64,000 nt of DNA. Origin: Sinotaia quadrata. Taxonomy: Eukaryota > Mollusca > Gastropoda > Architaenioglossa > Viviparidae. Each line of letters opens with the position of its first letter. Position 1 is the first letter of the stretch. The stretch covers positions 107,976,860 through 108,040,859 of the forward strand of contig CM054181.1 of assembly GCA_028829895.1 (NCBI GenBank), in the 5' to 3' direction. A program made the position numbers and the translations under genes. Shown here piece by piece: positions 58,352 to 64,000 of this stretch. The notes under the pieces were generated by a model that worked only from the letters and a program-made list of their open reading frames with translations, was not told where the DNA came from and did not search any database.

Positions 58352-60895
58352 TACTTAATGTAGACTATTTGAAAAACAAATAAACACACATTTATAAAAA
58401 AATATTCCTGACGAAAATAAAAGCAGCTTGCAAACATTAAGTCATTCTAAGGAGCATCCACCCATCTATTCCCTTTTCGTCTTCTGCTGCTGTGACAGAA
58501 TGTTGCCCAGAGCTTTCTTTCCTACCATTTGCTCTGAAAAATCCTCCAATGTTGTCAGTCCCCATTCCATAACCACCATATAAATATTCTAGACTCTAGC
58601 AGTCTTGGAATTGTTTTAAAATTAATTACTTCCTATATGTATTGTTATATCTCCGTACCGCTGAAGAAGAATGAATTGACTTGTCAAAATAGTTACTTAC
58701 TGATATTCTGATTCTCACCAATATGCTCAACAATTCTTTTTTTTTTGCTGGGTAATTCTTATGCTATAGTAACTCTTATTCCTGAAGTAGCACCAGCCTG
58801 GAACTATACAGAAACTCTTCTTACAAAGACACCGTGCACTTGGTACCTATCTCTTTGTGATCTAAGTGCTTCATCCCGCACTGGCCCATTTCTAGCTTAA
58901 AACTATAAACTATTCTAACCAGGGTTCTAGTAGCTATTACATAAGCTACATTTCTATTAACATTAGACTGTTGCCCATTATTACTCAGCAACTATGTAAA
59001 GGATAATTCACAAGACTACATGTGATCCGGAAGCTTCTCTTTGTGGAAGTAATGCAGATCTATAATAACATTCGTATTTGTAGGATGCGAACTCTTTCTA
59101 TATTGATTCTAATCAAAATGGGCTCATTGAAGAGGTGAGAACATGTTTACCTGACTAGCGTTTTGCTTTAGCAATATTTGCAAATACTATATACGTACTT
59201 ATGGGTACATTCGTTAACGTTATTTTGTCTTTTTGCATTGAATTTCGAAGACAGCTGAAGAGTCACTTCCCTTTTGTTACATACTGAAGTCATCAGTGAG
59301 TGCATTAAGCTCCATCTTGATTCTCTCAGCCGTCTCCGTCTGTCTAAGCATAAATGAGTAGATAGGTAGATGGACAGAGAAATCAGCACATTTTAAATTA
59401 GTCAGAATAAAATATGGTTGACAAAGCTGAGTTTTACTGAATAAACCATTTTGTGTAGTACTCACATGACGCCGTTTCTTGATAAATTCGAATTTCTTTG
59501 GATATTGAACGTCAGATACAAAACAAAGCCGTGCGGCCCTTCTATATATATTGGGAAATTACTTTTAGATCTAACAATTATTTTTAGCGACTTTTTAAGG
59601 TTTCTCTCTTTAACGTTGTCGTGAAAGGATGTAGTGATGTTGATGTAGTAATTAATAGATGTTTCATTATTTTTAAGACATCTTTGACTAAAAAAAAATG
59701 ATTAAAAAATAATACAGAAGGAAATAGACAAGGCTGTGTGAGGTATACAGCTTGTCTAGTCAATCTAATAATCAGGTTTTATAGTTTGGAGCAGCAACTG
59801 GCCAATCCGAGAATTTTCCTGCTGGACGTGTTTAAGACTGCAATCTAACCAGTCGCATTGTTGTCAGTTGTTAGAAACCAAACAGGAAGTAATTGTCTAG
59901 CCCTGGAATTAGTACACCTGAAAATAAGTCGTCGATATGTTTATAAAGCGTGTTAGCAAAACGCCTTCAAATAACTGAAATTCTACTACGTTCTCGAAAA
60001 TTGTGGATGATTATTACTGAAAAATTATGTCCCCTTGGAAAATTGTTCCGGTGTTGTGGTGTTTTTTCCCTTTCAGTTTTCTCCTTTGTCATCTTTCTGC
60101 TTTTGTGAGGAATATGTAAGTAAATATACTGGTTGAATTAATGTTCTTTCTTTAATCAGTTCAACACAACTTTCATCACGATTTGAATCAAGCGTTCACG
60201 TTCTGCACTATGTGGTGACGTGCTCTTGAGTTGTACGGAGTGACGTTTGTATTAAAAGGTTTTGGTTCTAATGAGTGACGTTTGTTTTGTACTACGAGAA
60301 GATGTTTAACACTATCCGGTCATGTTTGATCCCATTAATCCAATGAGATTCGAATTGCTCGTATGGTAAACTTTCGCGCGCACTCTCTCTCGCACACGCT
60401 ACATGTATACAAGAACACATACGGGCATATTGTGTGCATATACACAATATCACAGACAAACAGTAGCACCGATTACATGCAAAATTCAAACACACTAAAG
60501 ACAAATATATCATACCAACACTGCACACAATGCATTACATCAGTGATAAGATAAATTTTATAATTAACTGTGTGAAAGCCCCTATTTTAATTGATGTCAT
60601 CAAATAATTCCTTCTTACAATAGGTAATTTTAGTAAATGCTCTTAAATTTCACATATAATTTATGATTTAAAAAAAAATATATATATTATCTTACTAATT
60701 TCATTATAGTCTCGCAGATTTAATATGTCAAATAAACGTGTTCTACATTACGACAACCTTTCCACTGCTGTGATTAAATAATATCAGAAGCTAGCGAATC
60801 GTGAAATAAACTACTGGTCTGTGATGGTGAAACACTAACACTTTTCATTAAAAGAAAGCTGTGGCTTACAAATTATGAGCAGCTGAAAAGAGCAG
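58351..60895. other. AT-rich spacer
   Basis: No gene recognised over 2.5 kb. Minor features are T- and A-runs and a TATATATA near 60685. Frames at 59168-59465 and 60292-60554 show no domains. Confidence 0.45.
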
Positions 60896-60899
60896 ATCT

Positions 60900-61130
60900 A
60901 ATTTTAATCTTTATTGAAATGACGGTGTGGAGAAATGACTCCCTTATCTTCGAATTAAAATGTTAACAACGGTGGATTTGGCCTTCGGAGCGTGTTCGCC
61001 GTTCTTTACAGCGCAATGATTGAGCGAGTTTAAGCGACCGTTTTGCAAATTAAGCTGACTACGATATAATTTATGTGCGGAACAATTTCTTTTCACTCCT
61101 TCACTGAAAATATCATAGCCAAACAGTTAT
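60900..61130. promoter_or_regulatory. possible small regulatory block
   Basis: A less AT-rich, repeat-free stretch with CTTATCTTC (GATA-type site on the minus strand), GCAATGATTGAG and TTTTGCAAATTAAG (POU-type). No ORF of note. Weak evidence. Confidence 0.2.
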
Positions 61131-61154
61131 ACTGAGCGCTTATTCACACCGCCA

Positions 61155-61425
61155 AAGAAAGTAAAAGGGATCGAGAGACAAAGGGAGAGAGAAACAGTCG
61201 AAAGACATGGGAAAGAAGGAGAGAAGGGGCGAAAGAACGAAAGAAGACGTAGACAATAAGGTGGGAGGCAGGGGGGTAAATTAAGGAGAGTAGGAAGATG
61301 GAGAAAATAATTGGGGAGGAAGAGGGAGTGAAGGGTGTAGGGGAGGAGTTAAAGAGAGGAAGAAGAAAGAGAGAATGGAAAGGCAGGTTCAGAAACTGAT
61401 TGAGGGAGAAGGTAGGGAGAAAAGC
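61155..61425. repeat. purine-rich (GGA/GAA) tract
   Basis: The plus strand is nearly all purine. The 109-codon minus frame (61144-61473) is its Phe/Leu/Ser/Pro-rich translation. Confidence 0.8.
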
Positions 61426-61696
61426 AGTTATTTTAATGTGTGTATGCATGCGTGTGTGTGTTTGCGCGCGCAATGTGTGCTGTTTCGTGTGTTGAATTTG
61501 TGTATTTGTGAGCTTGTTTTTGTGTGCGTGCGGGATATGCAGCTTGATGGGTTAAGTGTGTGTGTGTGAAATGTGTTTGTGTGTAGTGTGTGTGTGAAGT
61601 ATGCATTTATAGGTGTAGTGTATATGAATGCGTATGCAAAAATGTAAGGGTGTATGCTATGTAACTGAATAAGTTGCTTGACATTTAAGAAGTGAG

Positions 61697-61785
<89 letters not shown>
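61426..61785. repeat. GT-rich region ending in (GT)n
   Basis: Loose TGTGTG-rich sequence from 61436 leads into about 42 pure GT units (61700-61783). Confidence 0.9.
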
Positions 61786-61787
<2 letters not shown>

Positions 61788-62225
61788 TGATGTGACGTGG
61801 TGTGGTGTGTGTAAGTCGTGTGTGCTGTTGGATATGTTAGATTTGTGATTTTGTGTGTATATGTGTGTTGTATATCCTTATATAATTTATATATAGTGAG
61901 TTTACATGCATATGTGTATATATGTTGTATGTGCTTGGCGTCCTTTTGTGCTATTGTTTAATTCATCTGTACATTTTAAAATCCATTGTGTTTGTTTTTG
62001 TATGTGTATTTAGATTCATCATTTCTTTTAGTTATATATTCATTAAATTACATTTTTTTTTCTTTGGAAGTTTGTAAGAAGAGTATGTTGTACAGTTTAT
62101 GCGTAATATTGTTCAGCATTCACCACACGATCAAACTAACCTTCTTTTTATTTCTACTGCTATTACTAACCGCTACTATAACTACTACTACTTAATCGAC
62201 GATGACGACTACGACTACAACTTCT
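61786..62225. other. T/G-rich spacer
   Basis: No gene recognised. A trinucleotide-like ACT-rich run lies at 62165-62230. Confidence 0.45.
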
Positions 62226-62229
62226 ACTA

Positions 62230-62640
62230 TTTAAAAAAAAAAGAATTGTAAGATAATGAAACGGGAATGATAGAGGAAGGTAGAGAGGGAAAAAGAAACA
62301 AGAGATAGAAATGAAAGAGAAAAGAAAGAAAAAGATTGGTATAGAAAGGGAGAAAGAGATAGAAAGGACAAAATGCGAACAGATAAAAGACAAGAGTAAG
62401 AAAACGGGGAGAAATAGAGAAAGAACTGAACGATAGAATGAAAAGGAAAAAGTGGAAAAGAGAAACACGTGTCTCTGACTCCTCTCCACCCTTCAGAGGA
62501 ATGAAAAATAGAGGAAGAAAGAAGTGAGTGAGAGAGAGAAAAGTGGAGGGGTGGGGAGAGAAAGGAGAAAGAGAGAAAATGGAAATGAAGCAGGAGAGTA
62601 CTAGGCGAAAGAGACAGGAGACAGAAAGTGATTGGGAGAT
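62230..62640. repeat. purine-rich (GAAA/GAGA) tract
   Basis: About 400 bp of almost unbroken A and G on the plus strand. The minus frame 62166-62489 is its Phe/Ser/Leu-rich translation. Confidence 0.82.
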
Positions 62641-62727
62641 ATGATCTTCCCAGCCGGACAGAGTTGGGACACTTTTAAGGAGAGATAGTAAAATAAAACT
62701 TAGACGGGATCAAGCATGTTCCGGGCT

Positions 62728-62908
62728 ATCTAGGATTTGTGGATCTGTGTCATCACTTCATTTAACAGTGGCCGATTGCGGCGTGATCGCATGCAGCATT
62801 TATGTGGATCTATGTCATCACATTTAACAGTGATCGATTGGGGTGGGATCGCGTGCAGTATTTATGTGGATCTATGTCATCACCTCATTTAACAGTGACC
62901 GATCAGGA
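62728..62908. repeat. ~62-65 bp tandem repeat, 3 copies
   Basis: TATGTGGATCTATGTCATCA and CATTTAACAGTGACCGAT recur three times (anchors at 62761, 62823 and 62888). Confidence 0.88.
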
Positions 62909-63000
62909 TATTTTTAGTATTGGTTTATTTTTACCTTTTGCAGACGTAAAATGTAATCAGCTCTAAGTTTTAATCACTATACATACCAAGTAGATTATGA

Positions 63001-63092
63001 GTGTATGTGTGTGTGAGTGTGTGTATGTGTGTGTATATGTGTGCGTGAGTGTGTGTATGTGTGTATGTATGTATGTGTGTGTATGTGTGTGT

Positions 63093-63157
<65 letters not shown>
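63001..63157. repeat. GT/GTAT compound microsatellite
   Basis: Imperfect GT, GTAT and GAGT units (63001-63105) lead into a pure (GT)n of about 27 units. Confidence 0.95.
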
Positions 63158-63158
<1 letters not shown>

Positions 63159-63345
63159 TTGGTTGTCTTCAATAAACAAAAGAAATAATGTGTGGGTTGT
63201 TGTCTTCAGTAGACTAAAGCGGGAGAGTGTGTGTTGTAGTTGGTTGTTTTCAATAGACCAGAGAAAGACAGAGCATGACTGGCTGCATTCACTAGACAAT
63301 AATAAAAGTGAGACAAACGTGACAGTCCCCAGTAGATAAAAATAA
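63158..63345. repeat. degenerate ~42-46 bp tandem repeat
   Basis: GTTGGTTGTCTTCAATA(G/A)AC wording followed by purine-rich sequence recurs about five times with drift, directly after the GT tract. Confidence 0.65.
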
Positions 63346-63599
63346 AAGAAAAGCCATGTAATATATTTTCATAGGATAAACAATTATACGAAACTTTATA
63401 ATTTTGTGAATTTTATTAACGCATTAGTAAAGGATCGGTGTCTGATACATGAAGAAAAGAGATTGGATGAGTGAGTGAGTGAAATTCAGACTAGACGACA
63501 ACGTACTTTTAATTTAATTTCAAGATTTGCTTTTCGTTATCATTGACTGCAGACCTTACGATTTTTTTTTATTTTTAAAAAGACGCGCTATAGTCAGAT

Positions 63600-63715
63600 C
63601 GTGAAGATGGTTAGATCTTGCCGATGTGTAGATCTTGTAAGTGAGTAGATCTTGTAAGTGAGTAGAACTTGTAAGTGCGTAGATCTTGTTAAGTGAGTAG
63701 AACTTGTAAGTAGAA
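63600..63715. repeat. ~18-bp tandem repeat, 6 copies
   Basis: Units GTGAGTAGATCTTGTAA, several with AACTT for ATCTT. Slight length variation. Confidence 0.85.
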
Positions 63716-64000
63716 CCTGCTTTGTCTGTGAAACGTTTTTCCTATGCAGCTGACGATTGTGCCATTCGTCGGACTGAACTACTAGGAGTCTCTTCTCCGC
63801 TTGCCTCATGAAACGACGGTGAGAAGGGAAATGCAGCCGGAAAGAAACAATACGAGAATTAATTTATCTTCTTATTTTCTCTCAGAAGCCTTGATTCAAA
63901 CGTTCTTGATCCATGCCTCATAACTTCTTGTCTTATTAGACTTTCACGGACTAAGTTCTATATAACATTACACCATGCCGGAAAATTTCGCATGAATATG
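63716..64000. other. spacer to window end
   Basis: No gene recognised. Confidence 0.4.

Overview
This 64-kb window is animal nuclear DNA. It is AT-rich, mostly non-coding and crowded with simple-sequence and minisatellite arrays. There are long (CA/GT)n tracts every few kilobases, four main GATA/CTAT tetranucleotide arrays, purine tracts and at least fifteen tandem arrays with 18-130 bp units. No bacterial features, rRNA, convincing tRNA gene or CRISPR array is visible. The texture suits a repeat-rich invertebrate, perhaps a mollusc or another lophotrochozoan, but nothing in the sequence fixes the taxon and that guess is inference only.

The one large open reading frame is a 1005-codon gene on the minus strand (19967-22984). 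It is not an ordinary host gene. It fills the inside of a complete LTR retroelement at 17555-25292. The element has two 1696-bp direct repeats that look identical by eye, TG...CA ends, a perfect 5-bp target-site duplication (ACAGT), a primer-binding-site-like sequence at 23578-23594 and a polypurine tract at 19251-19263. The internal region is only 4346 bp. I find no protease, reverse transcriptase, RNase H or integrase motif in the ORF, and no room for a pol gene. It therefore looks like a young, non-autonomous LTR element that encodes one long, mostly low-complexity protein with a Gag-like charged N-terminus.

Other mobile DNA: three diverged copies of a 1.0-1.5 kb dispersed repeat with LTR-like ends (14706-15683, 43313-44855, 52454-53957); a 312-bp non-autonomous hAT element with 8-bp target duplication (35702-36013); a decayed C-terminal fragment of a non-LTR retrotransposon (about 33725-33935); and weaker hints of mariner-like and Helitron-like ends. 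A striking 86-bp perfect inverted repeat (30846-31084) runs directly into a 32-bp tandem array carrying the same sequence.

Layout. 1-17.5 kb: AT-rich spacer with many minisatellites (31, ~40, 27, 39, 51, 18 and ~50 bp units), a possible promoter plus first exon near 11.63-11.78 kb, and repeat copy A. 17.5-25.3 kb: the LTR element. 25.3-36 kb: GATA/CTAT arrays, a regulatory-looking block (26.38-26.70 kb), a possible 33-bp microexon (28.77 kb), the big palindrome, the non-LTR remnant and the hAT element. 36-46.5 kb: GT-based VNTR, 22-24 bp and 47-bp arrays, and a degenerate ~100-130 bp repeat field interrupted by dispersed-repeat copy B. 46.5-64 kb: spacer with copy C, an alternating two-type 26-bp array, a 30-bp array, long GT tracts and a regulatory-looking block at 57.0-57.45 kb. 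No host protein gene could be assembled; any host exons here are short and would need RNA evidence. Most other ORFs are translations of tandem repeats or chance frames.
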